A stretch of 64,000 nt of DNA from Arcuatula senhousia (lineage: Eukaryota; Mollusca; Bivalvia; Mytilida; Mytilidae), in assembly GCA_963971305.1 (NCBI GenBank), contig OZ020303.1, positions 32,786,106-32,850,105 on the forward strand, in the 5' to 3' direction. Below the pieces are notes generated by a model. That model made no database searches and had not been told where the DNA came from. It saw nothing but the letters and a program-made list of their open reading frames with translations. A program made the position numbers and the translations under genes. Positions within the stretch are counted from its first letter, which is position 1; every line of letters begins with the position of its first letter. Shown piece by piece: positions 11,084-21,813 of the stretch.

Positions 11084-11197
11084 AAAAAGTTATGGCCCTG
11101 ACACGCTTTGTATGAGAAGAAGAAGAAGAAGAAGAAGAATAAGAAGAAGAACTGACACAAAAACAATATGTCTCTCCCTTCTGGGAAGGGGAGACAT

Positions 11198-11552
11198 AAT
11201 AACAAATACACAATAACCCCCAAAAAACTGACAGACATCTGGTCCTATGCAATACTGTCTTTGGTCAGACCGATGATGAAAATCACCGAACATGTCTGTA
11301 GGACGGACAAATTTTGCCAAGTCTGTATGATGGATGGAAACTAACAGACAGACCAAACAACTTTGTAAGGCAACTTTTGTTGGCAGGCTTTAAATGAAAT
11401 AATAAAGATGAAAATTTCAATTTTTTTTTCTTCAGTGCCAGTCTGAATTATAAAACATGTTGCAAAGATATCATGTACATTGAATTTAGAAGTCTTAACA
11501 ACTTAAGCAAAACTGAAGTTCTGACTGTTATCTATTCATGTTATAACCAAAC
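11198..11552. other. SLF1 intron 13, upstream part
   Basis: This lies between the TIR element and exon 13. No gene or clear repeat boundary was seen. Confidence 0.4.
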
Positions 11553-11629
11553 CTTTTCTTATGAGGACTTTTTATCAAGTCTTTTGATTGAGTGGTCAGT
11601 TTTGGTAACAAACAGAAATACTTGTCCAC
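11553..11629 (-). CDS. SLF1: SLF1 exon 13
   Basis: A 77-nt exon, acceptor attccag and donor gtttgg, entering in phase 0 and leaving in phase 2. It encodes about residues 1094-1119 and begins VDKYFCLLPKL, joining SLRDI of exon 12, then a basic end (SPHKKR with exon 14). It probably closes the helical middle domain before the basic linker. Support comes from splice signals, phase fit and coding continuity. By itself it is too short to identify. Confidence 0.75.
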
Positions 11630-12314
11630 CTGGAATAAAGATAAATACAGATCATTTTCTACCAAAAACCATATTGGCATAATACTAACAGTGCAAAAGT
11701 TGGAAAACAAATTTTTTAAAACCTCAAAGCCGGCATTACTATAAAAGCAAACATTTTGTTATGCTATTTCAAGACATTTGCTCACCAATATTCAATTTGA
11801 TTTCTTAATAATTTTAAGTTTTCAACCTATTGAGCATAAAATGTGCCAGTTTTGAAAAAAAAACTTGGTAAAAGGCCAATAACTCCAACATGGGTAATTG
11901 GATTTTTGAAAATTTCAGGGCTGGTAGATCTAGACATGCTGATCCCGTTTACCCTTGCCAGAATTTTGATATCTGCTTTCATTTTAAGTTATTTGCAAAA
12001 AACTACTGTTTGACCCCTATGTTCTATCTATAGTACAACAGCCATGTTTTTCGACATTTCAAAAATTTTAAGAAATGTTCCAGATGCCCTAAAGAACAAG
12101 TCTGCAAAGTTTGATTGAAGTCGGTCCAGTAGTTAAGGATGAGTTAACATTTTAAAAAGTTAACAGACGACAACGACAGACCACAATAACGGAAGCCAAG
12201 TGATGGCAAATGACCTTCTTTTTGTACTGAATCATGTTTGAAATACATTTTGTACTAAGATTTTTCAAGTGGCATTCTCAGCAATCAAAGGAATAATAAA
12301 ATATAGGTACATAC
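11630..12314. repeat. SLF1 intron 12 with an old pearl-like repeat relic
   Basis: Positions about 11855-12225 carry 'ccaataactcc', 'tttgacccctatgttctat' and a terminal 'aaaaagttaacagacgac', the same order seen in the element at 18.74-19.27 kb. No intact terminal inverted repeats were found, so this is a decayed copy. The flanks show nothing else. Confidence 0.5.
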
Positions 12315-12469
12315 TATATCTCTAAGGGATATCTTATCTTTTGGTAGTCCCTCAGGTAACATATAGTCATCATAATCAGCAAGGAGATAACAACATACAC
12401 CAAGACAGAACCATGAAGGTTGGAGCATCATCAGGACTTCTTTCAGCATCTGATCATCTAGTCTATAGT
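12315..12469 (-). CDS. SLF1: SLF1 exon 12 (functional copy)
   Basis: A 155-nt exon with acceptor gtttcag and donor gtatgt, entering in phase 1 and leaving in phase 0. It encodes about residues 1042-1093, starting NYRLDDQMLKEVLMMLQPSW and ending KDKISLRDI. It is the only copy of this sequence with a full-length open frame joining exon 13. Its first ~100 nt plus the acceptor have been amplified into an array immediately upstream in intron 11. The region belongs to the helical middle of SLF1; no catalytic motif is expected. Confidence 0.82.
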
Positions 12470-13860
12470 CTGAAACAGACAAAACAATAATCAGCCAGGA
12501 AATAACAGTAGACAACAAATACCAAAACAGAACCATGAAGGTTGGAGTGTCATCAGGACTTCTTTCAGCATCTGATCATCTAGTCTATAGTCTGAAACAA
12601 ACAAAACAATAATCAGCCAAGGTATAACAACATACACCAAGACAGAGCCACGAAGGTTGGAGCATCATCAGGACTTCTTTCAGCATCTGATCATCTAGTC
12701 TATAGTCTGAAACAGACAAAACAATAATCAGCCAGGATTAACAGTAGACAACAAACACCAAGACAGAGCCATGAAGGTTGGAGCATCATCAGGACTTCTT
12801 TCAACATCTGATCATCTAGTCTATAGTCTGAAACAGACAAAACAATAATCAGCCAGGATATAACAGTAGACAACAAATACCAAGACAGAGCCATGAAGGT
12901 TGGAGTGTCATCAGGACTTCTTTCAGCATCTGATCATCTAGTCTATAGTCTGAAACAGACAAAACAATAATCAGCCAGGATATAACAGTAGACAACAAAC
13001 ACCAAGACAGAGCCATGAAGGTTGGAGCATCATCAGAACTTCTTTCAACATCTGATCATCTAGTCTATAGTCTGAAACAGACAAAACAATAATCAGCCAG
13101 GATATAACAGTAGACAACAAATACCAAGACAGAGCCATGAAGGTTGGAGTGTCATCAGGACTTCTTTCAGCATCTGATCATCTAGTCTATAGTCTGAAAA
13201 TCAGGCAAGGTATAACAACATACACCAAGACAGAGCAATGAAGGTTGGAGCATCATCAGAACTTCTTTCAGCATCTGATCATCTAGTCTATAGTCTGAAA
13301 CACACAAAACAATAATCAGCCAGGATATAACAGTAGACAACAAATACCAAGACAGAGCCATGAAGGTTGGAGTGTCATCAGGACTTCTTTCAGCATCTGA
13401 TCATCTAGTCTATAGTCTGAAACACACAAAACAATAATCAGCCAGGATATAACAGTAGACAACAAATACCAAGACAGAGCCATGAAGGTTGGAGCATCAT
13501 CAGAACTTCTTTCAACATCTGATCATCTAGTCTATATCTATAGTCTGAAACAGACAAAACAATAATCAGCCAGGATATAACAGTAGACAACAAATACCAA
13601 GACAGAGCCATGAAGGTTGGAGTGTCATCAGGACTTCTTTCAGCATCTGATCATCTAGTCTATAGTCTGAAAATCAGGCAAGGTATAACAACATACACCA
13701 AGACAGAGCAATGAAGGTTGGAGCATCATCAGAACTTCTTTCAGCATCTGATCATCTAGTCTATAGTCTGAAACACACAAAACAATAATCAGCCAGGATA
13801 TAACAGTAGACAACAAATACCAAAACAGAACCATGAAAGTTGGATCATCATCTAAACTAT
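12470..13860 (-). repeat. Tandem array built from SLF1 exon 12 and its acceptor site
   Basis: Eleven further copies of a ~122-bp unit follow exon 12. Exon-start equivalents lie at 12591, 12706, 12827, 12949, 13071, 13193, 13294, 13416, 13544, 13666 and 13767. Two stretches repeat at a 473-bp higher-order offset (13193 to 13666, 13294 to 13767). Each unit holds the gtttcag acceptor, about 69 nt of exon-like sequence that stays open in frame, and a new GT (gtattt or gtgttt) where the real exon continues. A more diverged copy lies at about 13860-13945. Confidence 0.9.
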
Positions 13861-14199
13861 AGCCTAAAACGACTTTAATGCTGTTTGTACCATTAGCAGG
13901 AACTGTTTTAGCAAGACTTCCTCTCATCTACAATCTGAACCCAATTAACAAAATGCTTCAAAGGCATATGCTTAGAAAATAAAAACATGGACTAGTCAAT
14001 TTTAAAACTATATAACTGTACGCTAGAGTCTATACATAACAACATTAGATCTTCTTTCAACAATAATATGTACGATAGCTAAAATGGTCTGACATAAAGA
14101 TTCCACACTTCCTTTGTATTATGGTGATTAAGTGATTAGAACCACTAAAAAAACTGACAAATTAAGGAAGGCCCGTCCCAAAAAAAAACTAATTAAAAA
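13861..14199. other. SLF1 intron 11, decayed end of the exon-12 array
   Basis: The first ~90 bp still resembles the array unit (a cag acceptor followed by a degraded exon start). The rest shows nothing recognisable. Confidence 0.45.
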
Positions 14200-15443
14200 A
14201 AATGTTTACCAGAAAGTAGAGAGGCATGCAGTGTTTGACTGTCCATCTGTCCCAAATCCCTAACTTCTAAAATTCCCACTTACTGACAGGTGCCACAGCA
14301 ACTATATTGGTATGGCAGGTGCACCTAATGATGCTTAGTACTATGTATGCTTCGAATGCTGGCTGTGACCTTTATTTTTTTTGTAAGGATGACTACTTAA
14401 AGAAGAAAATATAAAAGCTCATAACCACTTACTGACAAGTGCCACAGCAACCATATTGGTATAGTAAGATACACCTAGTGTCAGATGCTTTGGATGCTGG
14501 CTGTGACCTATATTTTCCGCATGGATGCCCACTTACAGAAGAATGGTTTAAGTCAATTCCCGCTTACTGACAAGTGCCATAGCAACCATATTGTTATGGT
14601 AGATACACTTAATGATACTAAGCAAAATGCATGCTTTAGATGCTGGCTGTGACCTTTATTTTCTGTATGGATGATTACTTTTAGAAGAATGGTTTAAGTC
14701 CATTCCCTAATTACTGACAAGTGCCAAAGCACTTCTAAACGGTATAAGCCTCACCTATGAAAGAAGAAGGGCATATAGAGTTAGTGTTGATTTTTCTGTC
14801 CTAAATCAGATTTACCCTCAGGTACATGTAATTTTAATGCCCCATCTATGAAAGTAGAGGGGCATATATTGTTCGGGTCCGTTCCTCTGTCCGTCTGTAT
14901 GCCTGTCCATTCATTCGTCCATCCGTCCCAAAATTACCACTTACTGACAAATGCCACATCAATCATATTGGTATGGTAGGTGCACATATTGATGCTAAGC
15001 ACAATGCATGCTTCGGATGCTGGATGTGACATATATTTTCCGCATGAATGACCACTTACAAAAGAATGGTTCAAGTCTATTCCCACTTACTGACAAGTGC
15101 CACATCAACCATATTTGTATGGTAGGTGCATCTAGTGATGCTTAGCAAAATGCATGCCAAATTTGAAATCAAACCCTTCAGTAGAAGCCGAGAAATCTGT
15201 TACGAAAAATGGTCTATTTTTTACCCTTAAAAATAGACAATTTTTCGTAACGAAGACTGACCTGGAAAGGGGAGGCACAATACAACTCATCATGCTAAAG
15301 CTGTATACCAAATCTTAAATCAATATCTTCAGTAGAAGCTGAGAAATCTGTTACGAAAGTTTGTTACGGACGGACAAGGTGATTGCAATATAGCCCCCTC
15401 TCTAACGAGTGGGGGTATAATAAATGTTGCGAGATGGGGCATT
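14200..15443. mobile_element. TIR element(s) with ~150-bp monomers (GCCCCATCT family)
   Basis: Perfect 12-bp inverted repeats AATGCCCCATCT (14836-14847) and its complement (15432-15443) bound a 608-bp element. Its monomers read 'acttactgacaagtgccac', 'tattggtatggtaggtgca' and 'gatgctggctgtgacc'. More monomers and a decayed left end (about 14205) extend to the left, so this is either a longer element with an internal terminus or two adjoining copies. A short copy of the family lies at 24.02-24.15 kb. Confidence 0.7.
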
Positions 15444-15557
15444 ATGTCTTTTGGACATATTCTTGTTTTATAAATATTAAGGCGGGCGACATGTCTGTTT
15501 GACACATTTTCTTGTTTTGAATATACCCTAGACTGATAAAATAAACTGAATACTTAC

Positions 15558-15702
15558 TTATTACTTTAGTGATTTCATGAAGAAATGATGCGACATTTTT
15601 GCCAAATATTGAAGAATTCACAGGTTGTGAGTTGCTTTCTATTAGGTAGCACAGGTTAGCTGCCATACCAAACAGACTAAGTAGTATTTGTAACATATCG
15701 GA
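15558..15702 (-). CDS. SLF1: SLF1 exon 11
   Basis: A 145-nt exon, acceptor tttcag and donor gtaagt, entering in phase 0 and leaving in phase 1. It encodes about residues 994-1042: SDMLQILLSLFGMAANLCYL and a following amphipathic stretch ending HEITKVI. The predicted helices fit the all-helical middle of SLF1. Joining to exon 12 gives an uninterrupted frame only if the leftmost array copy is used or if an in-frame multiple of the repeats is included. Confidence 0.8.
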
Positions 15703-16613
15703 CTGAAATGAATAAATTACATTATAAATCTACAGAATACTTTGAGTAACAATAAACCCCTCAGAGTGGCACAAGTTACAATGTTAATTAATGTGTCTGT
15801 TCTCTTTAATCTTTGTACTGAGTGACAGTTACTACTTGATGTGAAACATTACAGCCTAGTCTTGTGTGAAAGTTAAGTACCTTGAATGAATGCCAAATTT
15901 CGAAATTTCCAGCTTTATTCTTGGGTCATAGCCACTTTCAGCCAGGAAAGTATAGGAAATGATATCGATATATGACAAAAATGGTATTTTTTTTCATCTA
16001 AAATAGGACCTTAATAGTACAAAATAAGTAAAATAGAGACTATTTCATTGATATTCAACACAATTTCTGTGCCTTATCAACATAAAGTCAAAAAAGCCAA
16101 TTTAAGTGAAATTCATGAAGAATGTAAAATTCTCACATTTCACATAAAATGATATAAGAAAACAATCTTTAAAGAGTTAGCTGCCGTTTGTTGCATGATG
16201 TGCCAATTTTAAGGAGTGTTTGGTGACAATTTTGATGGCATTTACAGGGGGGACACAAAAGGTCATTTTTATTTATAATATTTATGGGACCAAAAAGTAA
16301 AAATAAAGGACATTATAGGACATGGCCAAAATCTATAGAAAAAATATAGGATTAATAGGAGAGCTATGACCAATGGCTATATTTCAATGTTAGTTTTAAG
16401 TCTTTGACCTTTTAACCTCAATAAAAATATTAAAGGTCTAGTTCAGTTCTCATTAGTAACAATGTGTGAAAGCTTCATGAGATTCTATCTAGGCCTTAAA
16501 AAGTTATGCAGTGGCAACCAATTTTGGACAAACAGATAAATAGCCCAATTCAATACTTCCTGGTGAAAGGGACACACAAATCACTGAATGACAATAATTA
16601 AGTACATTTGTAC
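15703..16613. other. SLF1 intron 10
   Basis: AT-rich intron. Parts read like degenerate dispersed repeat, but no boundaries could be fixed. No exon was seen. Confidence 0.4.
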
Positions 16614-16773
16614 CTTTTCTTCTTGTAAAAGGTCCATTGATAAAACTTCTTCTATAAATCCTAATATATCTCTACATCTACTGTTAAAGAATATCTGATT
16701 ATGGGATGACCATAGGAGCTGTCCGAGCATGGAGGATTTCAGCTTCTGTACACTATAGTGTTCTTCTTTAAAT
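16614..16773 (-). CDS. SLF1: SLF1 exon 10
   Basis: A 160-nt exon, acceptor tttttag and donor gtacaa, entering in phase 2 and leaving in phase 0. It encodes about residues 940-993, beginning FKEEHYSVQKLKSSMLGQLL and continuing WSSHNQIFFNSRC. Known: the human protein has a comparable L-E-FWSG segment in the corresponding place, consistent with orthology. Ends LLQEEK. Confidence 0.82.
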
Positions 16774-17522
16774 CTAAAAATATCAACTAATATCTTAAAT
16801 TTTCGTTAAAAAACTTTTAAAATAGTTCAACCTCTAATCTAAAATAAAATATGTCAAAGTAAAAAATGGCCGGATTTCGTATAATAGAAAGCGGGTGGGT
16901 GACAGACCTGAAACTGAATTCTATTTATGGGACCCCACCCTGATGCTGTATACCAAATATCAAGTGGCTGTAATAAGTTATTGCTGAGAAAACTTATTAC
17001 GAAAATTCTTAGCCACTTGCCTCCCTGAAATTAACCATTTTATAACCCTGATTTTTCACCCCCTGAAATCAGACCAGCAAACAGTATTATTACCTTTTTT
17101 CCTAAAATTAAGTGAAATATTGCAATTCATTTTACAGAAAAGTATTCTTGTGTTCCAAAGATACCTATAGTTTCATAGCAGTCATGGAAATTAGCACAGG
17201 ACCGACAGCCCGAGGCCTGTAAAAACTCATTCAGTCTGGTGTTTTTGTGCCTTTGACAGGTCTGAATGTCCGGTAGAAGTTAGCAGTATTTTTAATATTA
17301 TGCGTTATCAGACCTCTATATTTTTCTGGTCCTGTGAATCTTGGCCAATTATGAGACCGAATGTCCTGACCGAAAAAATATTAATTTCCTTGACTGTCAT
17401 AGGGATGGCAAGGGTTGAAAATATAGAGAACTAAACATAATTGGTTGTTATGTGAACCTTCAAGATTTAAAAAATTAAATTGTAGTATTTGACTACTTAA
17501 CAAAATTGCCTCACATAGCCAA
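16774..17522. repeat. SLF1 intron 9 with a dispersed repeat copy
   Basis: Positions 16905-17010 ('atgggaccccaccctgatgc', 'ataccaaatatcaagtg') recur at 18450-18560 in the same orientation. This implies that the sequence between them was inserted or that two copies lie side by side. No coding sequence. Confidence 0.5.
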
Positions 17523-18293
17523 TGTCCCCCCCCCACCGCATTTACGTTTAAAATTTACTAAAATTTGATAATTGATATTGCATTGTGATAATGTCCTATA
17601 ACTCCTATAAAATTTGTGGAATCAAAATGGCGGTGCGATATGATCAACTACATATCATGACAAAAAATCCTACAAAATTTTATCAAAATCCTTTGAGCGG
17701 TCTCAGAGGAGTTGCGCTCACAAGGTGTTCCTATGACCTAAAATGAACAAACTCAATAAAGTCCCATAACTCCTATAAAATTTGTCAAATCAAAATGGTT
17801 GTGTGATATGATCAACTACAAATCATGACAAACAATCCTACAAAATTTTATCAAAATCCTTTGAGCGGTCTCAGAGGAGTTGCGCTCACAAGGTGTTCCT
17901 ATGATCTAAAATGAACAAAGTCAATAAAGTCCCATAACTCCTATAAAATTTGTCAAATCAAAATGGTGGTGGGATATGATCAACTAAATATCATGACAAA
18001 CAATCCTACAAAATTTTATCAAAATCCTTTGAGTGGTCTCAGAGGAGTGGCGCTCACAAGATGTTCCTATGTCCTAAAATGAACAAAGTCGATAAAGTCC
18101 TATAACTCCTATAAAATTTGTCGAAGTAACATGGTGGTGCAATATAATCAACTACAGATCATGGCAAACAATCAAACAAAATTTCATCAAAATCTGTTGA
18201 ACAGTCTCAGAGGAGTTGCACTCACAAAAGTGTGACGGACGCATGGACGAAGACCATTACTAGGTCCCTCCCGTTGCAACGCGACGGGGGACA
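17523..18293. mobile_element. Element with four ~168-bp monomers and hairpin end
   Basis: Short inverted ends TGTCCCCC (17523-17530) and its complement (18286-18293). The right end folds as a hairpin (18263-18292). Inside are about four ~168-bp monomers starting near 17595, 17763, 17930 and 18098, each with 'ataactcctataaaatttgt' and 'ggtctcagaggagttgcgct'. A GACGGACG tail precedes the hairpin. No ORF of interest. Confidence 0.72.
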
Positions 18294-18739
18294 ATTAAAT
18301 GTGAAACAAATAATGCTGATTGGAAATAATATGGGATAAATATATAGGACATACTGAAAGAAGTGCACAAGATGGTAAGTGAAAATTTAAAAAGGTTAAG
18401 TTTTTTATGACACTTAATACATGTATGTAATGTGAAAAATCTGTCAAAGTAAAGACCTGAAATCAAATCCCGCTATATGGGACCCAACCCTGATGCTGTG
18501 TACCAAATATCAAGTGCCTGTGATAAGTAGTTGCTTAGAAAACTGTAACTAAAATTTCTTTTCTGCCCTTCACTTTTCTTCACTCAGTTAAATCCGGCCA
18601 AAAATGGTGATCTTTGCCCCTTTGACCCCTAATTTCTCAAAAATAGTAAGAGATATTGCAAATCTGATTGAAAATGCATGCAGGAATTTCACAAGGATTC
18701 TAATGAAAAAAAAATTGAAAATCTTACCACAATTAAACT

Positions 18740-19272
18740 AGAGGCTCCCAGGAGCCTGAATCGCTCACCTGATCTCTAATGCCAAAGTTTGAATGAATTT
18801 CACAAACTTTCAAGTATACAAAGTTGCAAAACAATTCTTACAGTGGTTTCAGAGAAGATTTTTGGAAATCAGTTTAAATTAATAGAAAAAAACAGTTAAA
18901 GGGCAATAACTCCTATAAGGAGTCGTTTCAAAACTTCGACTCAATAAAGAGATTTGTAGAGCTTTTGATGCTGAACACGGAAGGTTGCTTCGGATTGTCT
19001 CTATCTCTTATACTTTTCGAGTTATAAGCCAAAAACAATGGTCTGACCCCCCTGTTCTATTTTTAGCAACGGCGGCCATGTTGGTTGGTGGATATGTATA
19101 TAATTCACAAACTTGGTAGAGGACATCCTATAGATCATGTATACCAAGTATCAATGCAATCCCTTCAGTGGTTTCAGAGAAGAAGATCTTTGAAGAAAAG
19201 TTAACGGACGACGGACGGATGGACGGACGGACGCTTAACGATGACAATAGCTCACCTTCGGTCAGGTGAGCT
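18740..19272. mobile_element. Element with hairpins at both ends (GCTCACCTGA TIR)
   Basis: 10-bp inverted repeats at 18763-18772 and 19262-19271. The left end carries a hairpin AGGCTCCCAGGAGCCT (18742-18757) and the right end one at 19249-19272. Inside: 'ggcaataactcctataagga', a GACGGATGGACGGACGG tract and no coding sequence. Same general architecture as the other elements but a different sequence family. Confidence 0.72.
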
Positions 19273-19785
19273 AAAAAGTCGATTTTTGGGAAGTAGCTCC
19301 TTTTGACCCCTTGTAGCAATGTAACAGAACAATATATATCAAAACATTGACACATTTAGTTAATACCAAACTTCTTTCAGTAGTTACAAACATCATTTAA
19401 AAATTTCATAACAATCAGTCAATATCTACTCAAGTTATTGCACAGAAACCAAATGTTCACAGAAGAAAGACACTGTTCATGACACAACAAGTACGACGAC
19501 AACTTCGCCGTAACATTAGAGAATTGTAAAAATTTTGTGGTCGTTTAAAAAGATATGGATATAAGAAAATAATTATTTTAAATTACTTATAGCCCCAGAA
19601 CTTGTCAATTATAGCAAATTATTTTTTTTCAATAAATTAAGACTCAAATATGATAATTTAATGAACCAGGGTCCTTGCAACAAAGTCCTCGAATATGATT
19701 TAAGTGCTTTTCATTAATAGTAAATAGCATTTTAACCTGGTGTGGTCCTAATCTGTTTAGTTGTTTTTCCCCCTGCCGAATTTAC
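19273..19785. other. SLF1 intron 9, upstream part
   Basis: Includes a decayed repeat tail ('caacaagtacgacgacaac' near 19485). No exon was seen. Confidence 0.4.
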
Positions 19786-19881
19786 CTCTGAATAACATAT
19801 GCGTAGTTCTGCTCTAAAACAGCTAACAGAAATTTCAGTAGAAATGTCCCATTCTTTCTGTTATTAGCCTGAATGACATCA
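19786..19881 (-). CDS. SLF1: SLF1 exon 9
   Basis: A 96-nt exon, acceptor tttaaag and donor gtaaat, phase 2 in and phase 2 out. It encodes about residues 908-940: DVIQANNRKNGTFLLKFLLA and VLEQNYAYVIQR. Known: human SLF1 has a matching ...LLKF-FNLIES-V helix. The exon is symmetric, like the extra exon-8 copy upstream, so skipping or inclusion of either keeps the frame. Confidence 0.82.
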
Positions 19882-20239
19882 CTTTAAAAGAAAAAAAATA
19901 CATATATGGTAAGTTAAATTCATATACATAACTTTTTATATATCATGTACCAGTACATTTGTGTATTAAATGTAATATTGTATATTTTTAATTCGTATTG
20001 AATCTAATATGTATAATACTTTACTTATGGAAAGTGCAATGTTTATTTTCTAACACACTTCTTGGAGGTTTAATATAAAGATTACATTATAAGTCTCTTG
20101 GTAGCACAACCTAACAAATTTCAAAGCTGTTAAATGAGTTAAACCCAACATAACTTTACACTAACTTCAATGCAGTTAGACATTTCATACCAAGACCAAT
20201 AAAACAACAAGTATTAACTGTGATTGCAAGCAAGTCACA
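19882..20239. other. SLF1 intron 8, downstream part
   Basis: AT-rich intron, nothing recognised. Confidence 0.45.
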
Positions 20240-20750
20240 AAGTCCCCCAAACGACCCGTATTTGCCACTATTCTCTTCAGCATGTCAAAAAACCCCTAAA
20301 TATAAATTTTCATGTAAATCCGAGCACTTTGAAAATTTCGACCCGATTATCTCCCTTGAGAAATCACTTTTTTATTTATATCTCGAAAACCGTAAATATC
20401 GCTTCAAAATTTTTTTTCATATTATTAAAGAGAATGTTTTGCTCTATCAACCTACAAAATTTCAGAACCCTGCGCACCTAGGTTACCGAGATATTGCAAT
20501 GTCCAATATTTAGTCCATTTTCCTGTTTCCATGGAAACGGCGGCCATTTTGAAAATTCCGATTGTCAACTAAGCTTCCTTTCTTTACAATCTATTATCCT
20601 GCCAAGTTTCATATTGATATGTTGAGTCGTTTTTGCTAGGATCTCCGGACAAGTTCACGACTAAGCGGAAGAATCGGAAGAAGAAGAAGAATAATAATAA
20701 TAAGAAACGGTGCAAAAACAATAAGTCCCCAAACGTTGTTTGGGGGACTT
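20240..20750 (+). mobile_element. 511-bp TIR element (AAGTCCCCCAAAC family), copy 1
   Basis: Perfect 13-bp inverted ends at 20240-20252 and 20738-20750. The right end is a hairpin preceded by an AAG/AAT-rich microsatellite. The interior contains 'gagatattgcaatgtccaat' and 'cggcggccattttgaaaatt'. A second copy in opposite orientation lies at 38172-38729 with high identity. The flanking 'ttaactgtgattgcaagcaa' is also shared between the two copies, so the mobile unit may extend a few tens of bases further left. Confidence 0.8.
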
Positions 20751-20862
20751 AATAAGAAGATACAAGTTTGCTTACTTTTAGCTTAGATGCTGACAAACAA
20801 TCTTCATACTAATACAAACAAATATCAAATTCCTTACTATGCTTCAAATTTATTAGTATTAC

Positions 20863-20916
20863 CTGATGGCATCCTTAATAAAGAGCCAGTCTTGGTTTTC
20901 TCTGGACTTATTACCA
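20863..20916 (-). pseudogene. Duplicated 3' half of SLF1 exon 8 (possible alternative exon 8b)
   Basis: The segment repeats the last ~45 nt of exon 8 almost exactly (encoding RENQDWLFIKDAI) together with the intact donor gtaata. Upstream of it lies an acceptor-like tttactaacag. Taken as an exon it is 54 nt, phase 2 in and phase 2 out, and fully open (SGNKSRENQDWLFIKDAI). It sits in intron 8 between exons 8 and 9 in the correct orientation. It may be a dead duplicate or a usable cassette; sequence alone cannot decide. Confidence 0.7.
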
Positions 20917-21634
20917 CTGTTAGTAAAATCTTTGAATTTAGTCTTTTTTGGTAAAAATATTGATAATTCGATACTTACTTTAAAATGTTATAATTGCCTT
21001 TTTATACTTATGTAATTGTATGTCGGTTTTGTGTGATGATACATTACCAAATCATTAATTGTTTGACGTGTTGTGTCGGATTTAAAATGGACATACTTGT
21101 TTTTTTACATCAGTCGATAGATGCTTCTTAGCTAGCTGTCAGTAACTTCAAGTGTTCTCAAGAGAGTATCTGTATGTCCCATTAATTTCTTGTTGTCCAT
21201 TTGTTTCAGGTACTCTCTTGTTGAATTGAACTTCTATCGATTTGATTTTTACTGTGTGTTAGTTTGTGCTTTGTAATTGATTATCAATAGGGGAAGGTTG
21301 GCGCAAAAAAACTAGTTTAACCCTGCCACATTTTAAATGTGCCTGTCCTCAGCCAGGAATCTTTATCAAAGCTTGTTTGTATTTCTTCGATTTATGTTAA
21401 TTGTTTTTTTGTCAAGAAGAGGGTCTTTCATTGCACTTTAGGACTTGGCTTGAATCATATGTAGTTTATTTTTAATCCAGGGTCAATTGAAAAACAGTGA
21501 ACAGCGACTACTGGTGACAATGAAGGCTGCTGGCTGTTTTCCGTTGTGGATTTTTTAAATTGTCGATTAAGTTATAGGTTATGTCGCGTACACTTATTTC
21601 ACATCTCATAATCTTCTATAGACCATAGTATTAC
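20917..21634 (+). repeat. SLF1 intron 8 with a dispersed repeat
   Basis: Positions about 21290-21610 run from 'ggggaaggttggcgc' through 'gaacagcgactactgg' and 'ggctgttttccgttgtg' to 'gtcgcgtacacttatttcac'. The same order recurs at 53.49-53.86 kb, and the last part at 44.95-45.07 kb, all on the plus strand. This is a three-copy dispersed family of unknown type with no open frame. Confidence 0.65.
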
Positions 21635-21813
21635 CTGATGGCATCCTTAATAAAGAGCCAGTCTTGGTTTTCTCTGTACTCATTATCACTGCTATAGACT
21701 AGAGACTGGTTGTACATGTTGATAGCCACCAATGTGGTAGGAGGATGGAATTGTAACACTTTCATCAAGGCACAGTATGTTCTGTTGGCTATAAACTCAC
21801 TTATACCTTCACC
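21635..21813 (-). CDS. SLF1: SLF1 exon 8
   Basis: A 179-nt exon, acceptor tttgtag and donor gtaata, phase 0 in and phase 2 out. It encodes about residues 849-908: GEGISEFIANRTYCALMKVL, then QFHPPTTLVAINMYN and RENQDWLFIKDAI. The LHPPW/QFHPP-type segment is shared with human SLF1. The 3' part of the exon has a second copy ~770 bp downstream. Confidence 0.85.

Larger units (their letters stand above)
9051..11197. mobile_element. TIR element with ~170-bp tandem monomers, host of a nested element
   Basis: The ends are perfect 14-bp inverted repeats: ATGTCTCCCCTTCC at 9051-9064 and its complement at 11184-11197. The right end also folds as a hairpin (about 11168-11197). Between them lie about eight ~170-bp monomers (9090-10440), a GAA-rich microsatellite (11115-11150) and a second complete TIR element (10475-11083). 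That second element interrupts a monomer near 'aaaaagttatggcc'. No transposase ORF was seen, so the element is non-autonomous. Confidence 0.78.

Noticed and set aside
10957..11356. Frames rich in Ser/Arg/Pro over GACGG and GAA tracts
   Set aside because: Low-complexity translations of microsatellites.
12285..13927. Several 60-90 codon hydrophobic frames, and a possible CRISPR-like array
   Set aside because: The frames are read-through of the exon-12 array. Units are 101-128 bp with homologous interiors, not short repeats with unique spacers, and the genome is eukaryotic.
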